Source of the DNA: Lineus longissimus
Taxonomy: Eukaryota > Nemertea > Pilidiophora > Heteronemertea > Lineidae
Direction of reading: 5' to 3'
Assembly: GCF_910592395.1 (NCBI RefSeq)
Contig: NC_088313.1
Location: 18,740,437 to 18,804,436, forward strand
DNA: 64,000 nt
In this document: positions 38,079 to 49,063 of the stretch, in pieces
How positions within the stretch are numbered: position 1 is the stretch's first letter
Layout of the letters: each line of letters begins with the position of its first letter
Notes under the pieces: generated by a model
Databases searched by the model: none
The model's input: only the letters and a program-made list of their open reading frames with translations
What the model was told of the DNA's origin: nothing
Translations under genes and position numbers: made by a program

Positions 38079-38256
38079 CAAGAAAGATGAGCCCGCGCGC
38101 AAACAAGTTTGTCCGCGAAGCAGTGCTCATGCGGCATGCTGGAATTCTGAGGGAAACTTTAGAGATAAGATTATCCTGATTTTAACTGTCTTTCGTCATT
38201 TTCAGATTCAATTAGTGGAAGCAATAAGGACGTCTTTGGACGTTTAAGAATTCAAT

Positions 38257-41200
38257 ATGTCTACCTCACTCCGTCCCATCCTCGTGTCCCTGTTGCTTGG
38301 CATAGTAGTAAACACAGACGCTGCAACAATCAAAGTTCGTAAGTATTCGTCATCATCCTTTGGAAATCAGGCCGGGTGTTAATTCTTGCCCATATTTTAG
38401 TATTTCCATACAGCTAGGGATTCAATGGGGAGGGGGGGGGGGGGGGTACATGTAATACTAATAGTGAGTTTTTTTTGCAAATCCCCGAAACGCCAACGCC
38501 TGTCCAATTGCTTGAAATCGTGATCAAGAGCTCGAACAGTGTGATAGGCTTCGGAGGGCTTTGCGAAAACTCCCTCAGAATCCTGATGTTTCTGCACCTA
38601 ATTTCACGATTCGTTTGATATTTCAGTTGGATTATACGACTCCGCGGACACTGGTTTGGCCACGACCCTCGGCTATGCTGTTGACCGAGTGAATGGCGAC
38701 TCGTCTGTTCTCTCCGGCCACACTGTCAGCCTTACCACCACCAGCACCACACCGACAGATACCTATGCCGCTGCGGATGCAGGTAAGACACGCTGTTCAA
38801 CAGAAGCAAAGCTATGGACATACTAAGTAAAAGACAGGAAAGACACGTCACATGCAGTCAAAGAACAGCCTTAACGAGAAACATAATTATTTGCTTTCAA
38901 CTTCGCTCATTCAAAGAAATTTTCAATGAAATGACTGTTTTGTGAAGCGTTATGATCTTGTCTGTCTTGGATAGAAAGTTTTGATAGCTACATGTACTTA
39001 GTGATCTTTTCATACCTTATAACACGCAGTGAATTGGTTTCGTTCGTTTTATTCAGCGAGCGCGTCGAGATCGTATCTCATTACGGCTAGAAGATTGAAA
39101 AAGTTTTTTTCAAGTCCAAATTTTTTTTCACTTGTTTTTTTTCTGCTCGAAATGAAGAAAGCATCATCAGGCCCAAAAAAATTTTGGATTTGAAAATTTG
39201 TCAGAATTTTGAACTTATGAAAAAGTTCAACAATTTTGGCGGGAAAACTTAATCATGCATTTTTCCCCCGGATTTTCAACTTCACTAACGCGACCACCCC
39301 GGTAACGCGACTATTCGACCTCAGTCCCATGAGTGGTCGTGTTACCGGGGTTCCACTGTAATTGGTATTAGATAATTTCATCAGTTAGTGAAAGTCTGGC
39401 CTTTAGTTCTCCTTTCCCCGTTAATTGTCCCCAATGAATTCACATGATCTAATCTCATGTTCATCTCTGTCGGCAGGATACAACAACAATCGCAATTACG
39501 AATAGTGTCCTGGACGCCGTCCACTGCAATCTCCCTATGAAGCTTCTGGCCATGAAACCATGTACCACAAAATTGCGAAGCATCGGCCAAAATCGATAAT
39601 AATACCATTAATATCTAATCCAATATTTCACAATTTCATGCAAATATTTTCATAGAAACTATTTCAACACATGCGCGTAATAATACCGTCCAGTTGACAT
39701 GAATATTTTATAAGTCGGCTGAAGTTGTTTCATCGGTTCTGCTACTGTTTGGTCAGGGAAAGAGCCGCTGTTGATGTAATAGGCAGGTTCCGCAAGCCGT
39801 ACGAAGAGCTAAACAACGAATAGAATATTATGATGCTGTTTCATGCCGTCGGAATTGGGCGAACTTTTCCGGCCAATACCGATCTGAACCGTTTCGGATG
39901 TCGGTGCCGGTGATTCATGCCGTCATTCAACTTGATAATCGGATATCGGCCGAACTATGACGAACACCACCGAAATGCAGAAAAGTATAGTTCAAGGCTA
40001 CCAACTGGTATTCATACATCAGTAAAGCCGCCAGTGCAGTTTAAAACGTCAAAATTTGAGAAGTGAATATTCAAGTCGCTCCCCTGGAATGATGTTTACA
40101 AACATCATTTTGGTTTTTTTCATTTTGAATATACTCGGTGCTTAGTCGTTCGTACGGATGAGTGCAACATCCCTCTAATGGGTACTTTGAGGGGCTCTTC
40201 ATGTAACCGGTCGATGGATCATTGAATTATTCATTTCTGCTTTTTGCAACTGGTAGATTCGTTTTCAATTTTCAATTTAATTCATCACCTTTCTTTTACA
40301 ATTGTTGTCATGCTACATCACCTTTTTTCTTCCAGTTTGTTCTGCTCTTTCCTCTGGCCTCGACTTGATCATCGATGGTTCCTCCGACACTGTCCGCGCG
40401 GCTGTGAGAAAGCAGGCGGAGGTGGTTGGCGTGCCCGTTGTGAGCTGGGGCGAGATGCCCGAGGAGGTAGACAGCGCCACCTACAGCAACTCCGTCAACT
40501 TCGACCCTCCGATCAACGTCATGACCGAATCGATCGCCAGCGTCGTCAATACAGAGAACATGACCAACATTGCCTTTGTATATGACTCCACTTTCAGTAA
40601 GTCTTGCTTCTTTCAGCAGAACTACCACTTTCCATTGGCTATTAACAAGAAAACCTCATCAGTGCCTGATTGGCTGTCACACACATGACGTCATCAAGAG
40701 TGCCTATTTCAGTGACTCTTGCACCACGCTAACGGGCTACAAACAACTGCCGGCCTTGGGCGCGATGGTTTTAGATTTGAAATTATCATGTAAGGATAAA
40801 ATCCTTTTGGGATTTTGTCATATCATCCTATCATTTACTTTTCATCATTGACATAGGCCTTTATTTAGGTTTGCTTTTGATTCCTTTCCTATAGATTATG
40901 ACGACCTCCAGAGGCGAATCCTACGTAACGTCCCTTCTCAGCACATGTACTTTGCGTTGCCAAGCACCAACGCCTTGATAGACACCCAACTCGGCTACAT
41001 CAAGTCTAACGCCATAAAGTACATCTTCATCCTTGGAAGCAACGCGAAAGCTGGAAAATATCTTGGAAGGGTAAGCTTTCGTGGATTGCGACATGAAATG
41101 AAAATGAACCACATAAGTGACTAGTTTTGTATAGTCTTTTCATACGGTTCCCGTCCCATTTGGACGGAAAATGCTCACCAAAGATTTTAACCGGGCAGTT

Positions 41201-44200
41201 CAATTCCTTGTTAAGTGTACTTTGATATATTTGAAGAGGTATTTTAATGAGCTTAATCGAAATCGAAATGAAATCGATATTATTGTGAATTTGAAATACC
41301 TGATTGATTCTTATGTTGCCCAGGGTAACTCATTTAGACAGTATTCATAATTTCGTTACAGGCAAACAAGCTCAATTTGATGACTTTCAAGTTCTACTGG
41401 TTTGTTGTAACAAAGGTAAGTGGAGTGCTGATGGTTGGGGAATCTAATATGCAGGGTAGATTTGGGGGCAGAGGTAGATGCCCGTAGTGAATACTATGGT
41501 CATTTTTCCATCACCAGACCTCAATTCATGATACTGCTTGTTCTTTTCAATAACTGATATGGAAATGGAAATGACCACACAAGTGTAAATGGATAGGATT
41601 TGAAAGAGATAACGCCAGGTTTCCTTTTTCAAACGTGACTCCTACTTTATTCCAGGATACTGCTGTCACTTGCACAAGCTGCTCCAAAGAAAGTAACTAC
41701 GTGACCTTGACCGCCAAGCCCGACTCGACCCAGTCAGCCACTTATGTGACCTTCATGGCCAGCAAAACGTCTGGGTTTACCGCCAGCGACATCGATGTAA
41801 GTACATGTATAACAAGGTCACACAACCCTTCGTCCTCTATGATAAAAATATTTCTTCCCGACCAGTTTCACGTCGTTATCCCAAGATAAATTGAGAGAAA
41901 TAGGCAAGACCTGCACTGGTCAGCTTGATGGAGGTCAAGTTTTATGATGACTTTACTTTTCGAGAACAATGGATTACAATGGAAAAACATGATACGTCAT
42001 GATTACGGTCATGGCAATGCATATTTTCTATTCAACACTGTCTCCTGCAGCCTTAGAAAGATAAAAAGCTCAATCAGTTGACATGAGTTCATTTCTAAAT
42101 ATTGCTCCCATCCTTATATTTCTTACCAGGTTGACCAAGCCTTTGTGTCTGATTTGGTGATGCTCGCCGGTAAAGGTCTTGCCAGTTACCTGTCTGACAG
42201 CTCGTGGAACCAACCCATTGTACCTAACTGCGGCACCTTCACCACACCTAACGCAACCTTTGTAGCCCAGGCTGCCGGGGTTGTCACCAAACTGAAGGCG
42301 GTAAGTTTCAGAAAAAGATTGAAGTGTCCCTTTCTCCGACTCCCAGGAGCTAAGAACATGTCAAAAGGCTTGTCCGAAAGCTTGTCGCTTGCGGTATCCC
42401 CTTAAATAAAGAACACCAAACTCTACGCGGATTGCCGATCTTTTGCCTAACTAATCACTTATTTGACTGCAGATGGTCACCTCAGCTTAACGTTTCCGTT
42501 GACCGTGTTGCGAATCTCAATAGTTTGAGCTATTCCTCACCGAGGTGCACCAAATCCCCTTCTGTGACTTTCAATAACATGTATTGCTCTTGATTCGTCT
42601 TTCAGTTGGTTGCTACTGGACTGTTTGGTACCTTCACCTTCTCAGCCACATCAAACAAAGAAGGCATGACCATGGAAATCAAGAATTTGAAATATTCTGG
42701 CGGAACTCAGACACAGTCAACAACGGTAAGCTTCTGTTAAAATCGGGTAAAATGATATTCGGGCTCGATGTGGGGATCAGTTTTACTGGCTACTAGAGTT
42801 AAGAGGATGTATCTGAATGGCGGAAGGAGAGCACTTTAAGAAACAAGATGACCAGATTGTGTTTTAAATGCAATGTCTATTCGTTGGAGCAAGCTACAGA
42901 AGGATAAAAGCGTTCAAACAGAGCTAAGACAAAACCTAACTTCGTGTTTCGCACTCATGATGTCAATGAACCGCACATTACAATACTGTTTCAGTTGGGA
43001 ACATGGTCAAGTGCTACCGGACTGAGCAGTTCATCTGTGACTATTGCGGCCGGCAAGCGTTCATACAGAATATCAACTATAGTGGTAAGTATATACGATG
43101 ATATATTCTCACTTTTTCCCTCCATTACTTGCCTTTTCGAAGGGATCCTGGTGATGAAGGAAAAGATATATTCAGTTACTTCCTCGTTTGAGGACGATCA
43201 TCGTATCAATTTGCCTTTCTTTACAGGAACCCCCTTTTCTGTTCAAAAATGCAGACGGCACCTTCGACGGCTACTGCAAAGAGTTAATTGACCACTTGTA
43301 GCAATTTGCCTTTCTTTACAGGAACCCCCTTTTCTGTTCAAAAATGCAGACGGCACCTTCGACGGCTACTGCAAAGAGTTAATTGACCACTTGTCTAAAG
43401 AAATGAACTTTGACTACACCATCATCGAGTCACCAGACGGCAAGTATGGCAGTCTGCAATCAGACGGGAGCTGGAATGGAATGGTCAACGAACTCATTCA
43501 GGACGTAAGTAACGATTTGAACTGCCAGGGATCTGAGACACCAGTTTTGGTATTCCAGGGAAAAGAGATTATCATGTTCATTTTCTCATGTCATGGTCAC
43601 TCGTAGCTATCAATTGAAAAAGACCCACACAGATCTACACCAAACTATGTTTTTTTCAAAATTGAGTGCACAGTAAAGAATTGAACATCCTATCAGTGTT
43701 GTAAATGACGTATTTTCAAAGCAGCACGCTAAAGGCTTAATGTTGCCTTTTGGAACGAACTCGAAATGAGACATTGGCTTACCCGAGGCAGAAAAACAAA
43801 AGGCAAAGAGACAATGCCACTCAGAAACTGTTTTCCTTTTTAGGAGGAAATCGAGCCGGTTAATCAAACGTCATACTCCATAGTGTGTCACGTGGTTCCA
43901 ACGGACCAATAAGTAAACGTCGAATTTACCGTCTGGTGCTAGACGTCTGCATGGCCCCCGAGTGAACTCATATCCTAAAACTATATAAAAAACATTAAAT
44001 ATTTGAAATAAAAACGTTACAAACTGGTGCTATTTCATCGTGATCATGTTGAATCAGAAGTTGCGTTCTTGGCATAATTGTGTTGTTTTCAAAATGGCTA
44101 CCCAAGCCGCCATTTTGAAAAAAACGATAGTTGGTCTTTTGACAAGGACGCAATTACCAAACAGTGGTTTAGAACACTATCACTGTCAGTGCACTGATTT

Positions 44201-46564
44201 CTTGTCAATAAGCTGTATGTATACGTGGCTAGTCTATACTGCTCGAGGAAACCGGAAATTCATTTGGCTTGTCCGTTCCAGAGAGCCGACATCATCATAG
44301 CACCACTCTCGGTCATGGCGGAGAGAGAGAGCGTGATTGACTATACCGTGCCCTTCTATGACTTGGTCGGTATCACCATCCTCATGAGGAAACCAGTCTT
44401 CGAGTACCAACTCTTCAAGTTCATGACAGTGTTGGAAAACAACGTCTGGATTTGTTTCCTCTCGGCATTCTTCTTGTGCAGTTTCCTGCTGTGGTTGTTC
44501 GACCGCTTCGGGCCCTACAGCTACCAGAATAACAAGGCAAAGTACTGGGATGGCACTGGAATGGAGCCGAGGGTTTTCGACTGGAAGGAGGGTGTCTGGT
44601 TCTGCTTCACTTCTATGACCCCGCAAGGTAGGGTATGACTGGAGCACCTTTGGGTTAGCGGAACTCCTTGGAGGATACCAGAGAAAAATCTAAAGAACGA
44701 TATCAAAGAATGGCCATAGAAAATCTTTGCCTGAGTCACAACCTGCCGATCCACAGCTAGCTTTAACTTCTCATCTACTTGATTCCTATGAGGAGTTTGC
44801 CTCAACGCTATACTATTTTCCTTCAGGTGGTGGCGAAGCTCCCATGGGCATCTCAGGCAAACTGATCGCGGCTGCCTGGTGGGTGTTCGGCTTCATCATG
44901 ATCGCTACCTACACTGCTAACTTGGCTGCTTTCTTGACCGTCTCTCGTTTGGAAACTCCCATTGAATCCCTTGACGACTTGGCGAAACAGTTCAAGACCA
45001 AGTATGCGCCACAGCAAGATGCTGCAACTCAGACCTACTTCAAACGTATGGCCGACATTGAGGACAGGTTCTACAGGTAGGACGGATATATCAGATTTGA
45101 AAATCTGGCTACTGGATCAACGATGGTCATTTTGGATTATCGTGAAGAAGGAGTTTAAGGTGTTCGTTTGCTGTCGATCTCCTTCATGAGTGGAATAATC
45201 GTCCTGCTTCAGACTGTACATTTTTGGCCTGAGCTCCCTATAGACGAGTGATGTTTGCTGTGGTAAGACGTAACCTTGGACGTTGACGATCCTATTTTTC
45301 TGCATGCGCGCATCGTCATGAGTAACAAATCTTTGTAACTACATTTACAGCAAGTTGCACGACAAAGTCAACTCGCCATCCATTCAAACTGGTTAACCGG
45401 CAATTTTCTTTTGCAGCTTGTGGAAGGATATGAGCATGAACAGTTCCCTCGGTGTGGTAGAGCGCGCCAAGCTGGCTGTATGGGATTACCCCGTCAGTGA
45501 CAAGTTCACATCGATGTGGAATTCCATGGCAGAGTCTGGATTCCCTTCATCTTTCGCTGAAGCAATCGCAAGGGTCAAGACGCCCAAGGATGATGAAGAC
45601 GACTTTGCCTTCATTGGTAAGATAAAAGACAGTTTCATTTGTTGAAATGTGTTACGCCTCAATGATAGCCCCATGTTTGCATGATCAATAAATTGAAATC
45701 TAAAAAGGAGAGGCTTTGCATGTTGCAAATCTGCACTGATACTGGGTGCGCTCATTCGAAATCAAGCAAGCGGTGATGTCTTGAATTGAGAATAAGATCT
45801 ATCGCATGAACTCTTTCTAGGTGATGCTACCCAGAACAAATATGCCGTGCTGACCAACTGTGACTTCTGGGAGGTCGGTGAGGAGTTCAGCAGAAAGCCA
45901 TACGCCATTGCCGTTCAACAGGGACAGGTCGCGCTCAGGAACGAGTTGTCAGACGCGTAAGTAATAATCCCTCGGTTTGAGTATGAAGCTATCGAAAGGG
46001 GCAATACGCCCAAGGACGATGAAGGTCGTTTGCGGGTTGATAGAGCACGCTTTGCAGTGACAACAAAGGCGCCTTTTTGCTCTGGAAGTGCCGAGCGCAT
46101 TTTTGCGCATCTCCACCAAAGCACGCCAAATGTTGGAGTATACACGTACTCCAAAGAATAGTCGTTATGGCGTTAGTACCATCATTTTCAAATTTCTTAA
46201 CTCATTTTGCAGCGTCTTGAAACTGCTCAACCAACGTCTTCTGGAGGACATGAAGGCCTACTGGTGGGAGTACAACATGAAGGAATGCCCCAAGGTCGAG
46301 GATGAGAGCGAGGGTATCAGTCTGAGGAACATCGGAGGCGTGTACCTCCTCATCTTCATGGGCGTCGGGTTCGCCTTGGTGGCACTTCTCTGGGAGTTCT
46401 TCTGGTATAAGTACCGCGCTGATAAGAAGAAGGCTGAGGCGAAGAAACAAGTTGTGGTCAAGTCTGGGCATGATGATATGCACGTCAAGGACATTGAGAA
46501 AAATAACTATGATAATGAGTATTCGGGGCGACCAAGAACGCAGCAGAATGCCTTCCATATGTAA
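38257..46564 (+). CDS. IR25a: Ionotropic receptor 25a (chemosensory co-receptor)
   Basis: Fifteen exons join in phase: 38257-38338, 38627-38782, 40336-40596, 40895-41070, 41362-41415, 41656-41796, 42130-42300, 42606-42725, 42995-43084, 43322-43504, 44282-44627, 44827-45076, 45417-45616, 45821-45956 and 46213-46564. They encode 905 residues. In arthropods IR25a pairs with tuning IRs to form ligand-gated cation channels. A signal peptide precedes a full amino-terminal domain, then ligand-binding half S1 (from EPPFLF, 418). APLSVMAERE carries the glutamate-carboxylate arginine (R493). M1 spans 533-551; the pore reads SMTPQGGGEAP; M3 has TYTANLAAFLTVSRLETP (from 621). S2 has T661 and D745, with ERAKLAVWDYPVSDK and EEFSRKPYAIAVQQG; M4 is at 829-851. 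The ERE, WDYPVSDK and FSRKPYAIAVQQG stretches mark IR25a rather than AMPA or kainate receptors. All three ligand contacts are kept, as in other IR25a. Confidence 0.93.
39282..39360. mobile_element. Single terminus of a pogo/Tc1-like DNA transposon
   Basis: Read on the minus strand from 39360, the sequence is TACAGTGGAACCCCGGTAAC, resembling the TA plus CAGTGGAACC-type ends of pogo/Tigger elements. A subterminal GTCGCGTTACCGGGG motif repeats part of the terminus inside. No opposite end was found nearby, so it is a truncated or diverged copy. It lies in the second intron of IR25a. Confidence 0.5.
40088..40109. repeat. Perfect 22-bp palindrome in an IR25a intron
   Basis: AATGATGTTT at 40088-40097 and AAACATCATT at 40100-40109 are perfect inverted copies separated by AC. 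It could be a protein-binding site or chance; no context favours either. Confidence 0.8.
43207..43396 (+). repeat. 95-bp tandem duplication across an IR25a splice acceptor
   Basis: 43207-43301 and 43302-43396 are the same 95-bp unit, identical for about 93 bp. Each copy contains the pyrimidine tract, the CTTTACAG acceptor and the first 24 codons of exon 10 (GAACCCCCTTTTC onward). In copy 1 the frame reaches TAG at 43299-43301. In copy 2 it continues in frame. The near identity means the event is recent, or an assembly or haplotype artefact. Confidence 0.95.
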
Positions 46565-47489
46565 TGGACTTTAGCCACAAAAAGTTTTTTTATCACCTAA
46601 AGAGAACCAGGCTCAGATCTGAACGATGAAGCTATTGCGTCACTTTACCCATCCCCGTTTGTCGTTTCGTATTCGATCACTGTATATATTTCTTTTAAAC
46701 AATGCTTTTAATTTAAGGGGTTTTACGATTCGAGCAGTAAGCAGTGGTCATAGCAATATGCAGGAATTAGATGTAAAATATTTAGCATTTATACGCACAC
46801 ACTGGAATTTAGATGTGGATGATTTAAGTTATCACTACTGTTAGCAGTATGAGTTCGTACACAATATTATGCATATCGTGATAGGTACTGTGATATTTCC
46901 TCTAGAGGAGTTAAATTGTTACATGTATTTAGTTTTAAGACAATGATGAAGAGACAATTTTGTCATTTTTCTGACGCGCAAAATTCTAAATTTAACTATT
47001 TGACATGAAAAAAAGGTATGACACCTCTGTTTCATAATGATATATCAGAGTCTTTCAAATACCCTCGATATATATACCTCTAACGGGTTTGATTGTTGTA
47101 AGCGTTGCGTAATAATGTTACGTGGTGACGCATTGGAAGAATGGAAATGGAGACCATATCAATCGAGTATCGCAGAAGTCGCTGTCACCTGTTTCCTGAA
47201 TGATTGCTTGCCAACGCCGCCGTGTGCTACGTTGCCGTCGGTAGGACGCAGGCATTCGGCACCGCCGGCGGCTCCGACTCGCCTGACGCTGATGGCCTAT
47301 AGGGAATTTTGAACATGAACAAGAAAATGCAACACGATTACGTTGTAACTGATGAAGGGTGAGTACATAATGGACTGTCCCGCGTTAAATTTCTCCCTCA
47401 GCTTGTTCAGACTCTGTGTTTCCATTCCTCCTAGCTTGTGTAAATAGCAAATATTGTATCACATTTTGGAATTTTGTAAGAAATGAATA

Positions 47490-47495
47490 ATTAAA
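47490..47495 (+). terminator. Candidate polyadenylation signal ATTAAA for IR25a
   Basis: ATTAAA, about 930 bp after the IR25a stop and followed by a GT-rich stretch (CACTGTGTGTTC). It is the common variant hexamer and the first good candidate downstream of the stop. Confidence 0.4.
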
Positions 47496-48837
47496 GTCGA
47501 CTCACTGTGTGTTCAACTGTGTTACATAACCTGCACCATGGTATCAGAAAATAACTAAGTTCTCCATTGATTTATCTCCGTTCCAAATCGAGGAAATATT
47601 GGGATAAGTTTGATGTGAATGTTAATAAGAAAATGACTTGTATAACTGATTATTCGTGGTTACGCATTGATAGATTATTCGGTGATAGTTTATTCATTTA
47701 TTGATATGGTTAACCATGGTATTGCTTGGGGTGAAATGGTAAGGGTCGTGCTAGTGCACAGAAGCTGATAAAGCCAGGAATATCACTTACAGCTTTCTAA
47801 AACAGAAACTTCATACATGTTTAGCCTATCAAAAGTCGATACAAGTTGCCCTAAGCCTCACGAGTGAATAAATAACTTCCCCTTCAAATCATTTCTTGAG
47901 AGATGGCTTGGCCAATAGCAACTACTCGATGTAAGAAGTGTTTCAACAACGTTAAAAGCGCATTTAAACCGCCTCCATGGCAACGCATCAGTAATACTGG
48001 GGGTTTCTTCAACGTTGGTTTTTCCTTTCGTTTTCAGTATTGAAGTACCAATGAAAATTGTCGCAGTCTCAGTAAAAGTAAAAACAACTACTAACGTATT
48101 AATAAAGCACAATGCCAACAAGTGCTCTGGTACAACAATATCGATGAGGTTTGAAAAACCTTCGTTAAGAAATGGAATTCCATATGAACGCGCCCTTGCA
48201 CAGGCGCATGAAGAACTCTAGCGCAAATGAAAACACCCATAGAACAATTATTTGTTAGGCATTGTCAGCTGGGCTGGAGGTTTGATCTTCTCGTGCCTGT
48301 GGCTATAGGTCCGTGGTTAAGACATGATTCTGATCCGCTCTTACGTTTTGTCGATGTAACTTGTCGTTGAACATGGAATACCATTACTGTTTTGGAGCAT
48401 ATTTTGGCATAAGACATGCAAAGAGCACATTGCAGGCCTGTGCTTCCATGACAACGAGGTGGCTAAACAGGGGCCTCACTCTGGAGTGTTAATTGGTGAG
48501 TTTTTAAGATTCAGATTGAAGATGTGACCATTACCACATAACTGGTGTATAATTTTAGCCCAGGCTGTAAATACATGTCCAGTATCATCTGTGATTTATC
48601 AAAATAAAGTGTGTTATCATTCGGTGTGTTGACGATACGGTCTTTTTCTTTCTTCCTTCCCGCTGTTTCTCTGATTACCTACCCACTTTGGTGACCAGAG
48701 CAGGGAATCGTCTTAGGGCTATAGCCAGATCGCTTCGAAAGGAAAGAAATCACTTCTCGAAATCTTCCTCCGCTTGCTGGTGACTGTGAGCCACGTAGGT
48801 CAAATTTAAAAAGGAAGACTATTTGCATAAAATACTT

Positions 48838-48843
48838 TTTATT
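48838..48843 (-). terminator. Polyadenylation signal AATAAA for the C2H2 gene
   Basis: AATAAA on the minus strand, 221 bp past the stop codon of the zinc-finger frame. Confidence 0.6.
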
Positions 48844-49063
48844 AGAGTACTACATGTATATGCATTTACAAAGTTAAAGATTCTAGAGACACCACCATTG
48901 AACATCCATGAGAGCGGGCTGGACTGCTAGGTATTACTGAGATCAAGTTATCACTGAGGTTGTCGAAGTTAACCCGTCATATCACATTAGTTTGAACAAA
49001 CCCATCATCTCCCAGACCAGTCTACCAATTACAGTCAGAATAACCACTGATTCGGCGACAGTG

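Larger units (their letters stand above)
34663..38256. other. Region between SQLE and IR25a, no coding region recognised
   Basis: It holds the SQLE 3' untranslated region (to about 35340), a candidate CCAAT-TATA promoter at 35814-35867, a dispersed repeat at 37907-38078 and an acceptor at 38205/38206 that starts the first IR25a coding exon. A 118-codon frame at 35906-36262 has no recognisable features. Confidence 0.5.
46565..49063. other. 3' regions of IR25a (plus) and the zinc-finger gene (minus)
   Basis: These two genes face each other tail to tail. The IR25a 3' untranslated region probably runs to about 47510, and that of the zinc-finger gene to about 48820. A further plus-strand AATAAA lies at 48603-48608. 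Short frames here (91, 87 and 68 codons) show no protein features. Confidence 0.5.

Noticed and set aside
43227-43301. First copy of the duplicated IR25a exon start as a genuine coding exon
   Set aside because: Its frame ends in TAG after 24 codons and it has no donor, so only the second copy can continue into the ligand-binding domain. It is reported as a duplication instead.
44234-44647. 137-codon minus-strand frame across IR25a exon 11
   Set aside because: It is the exact antisense of a coding exon with strong family similarity and is explained by codon bias in that exon.
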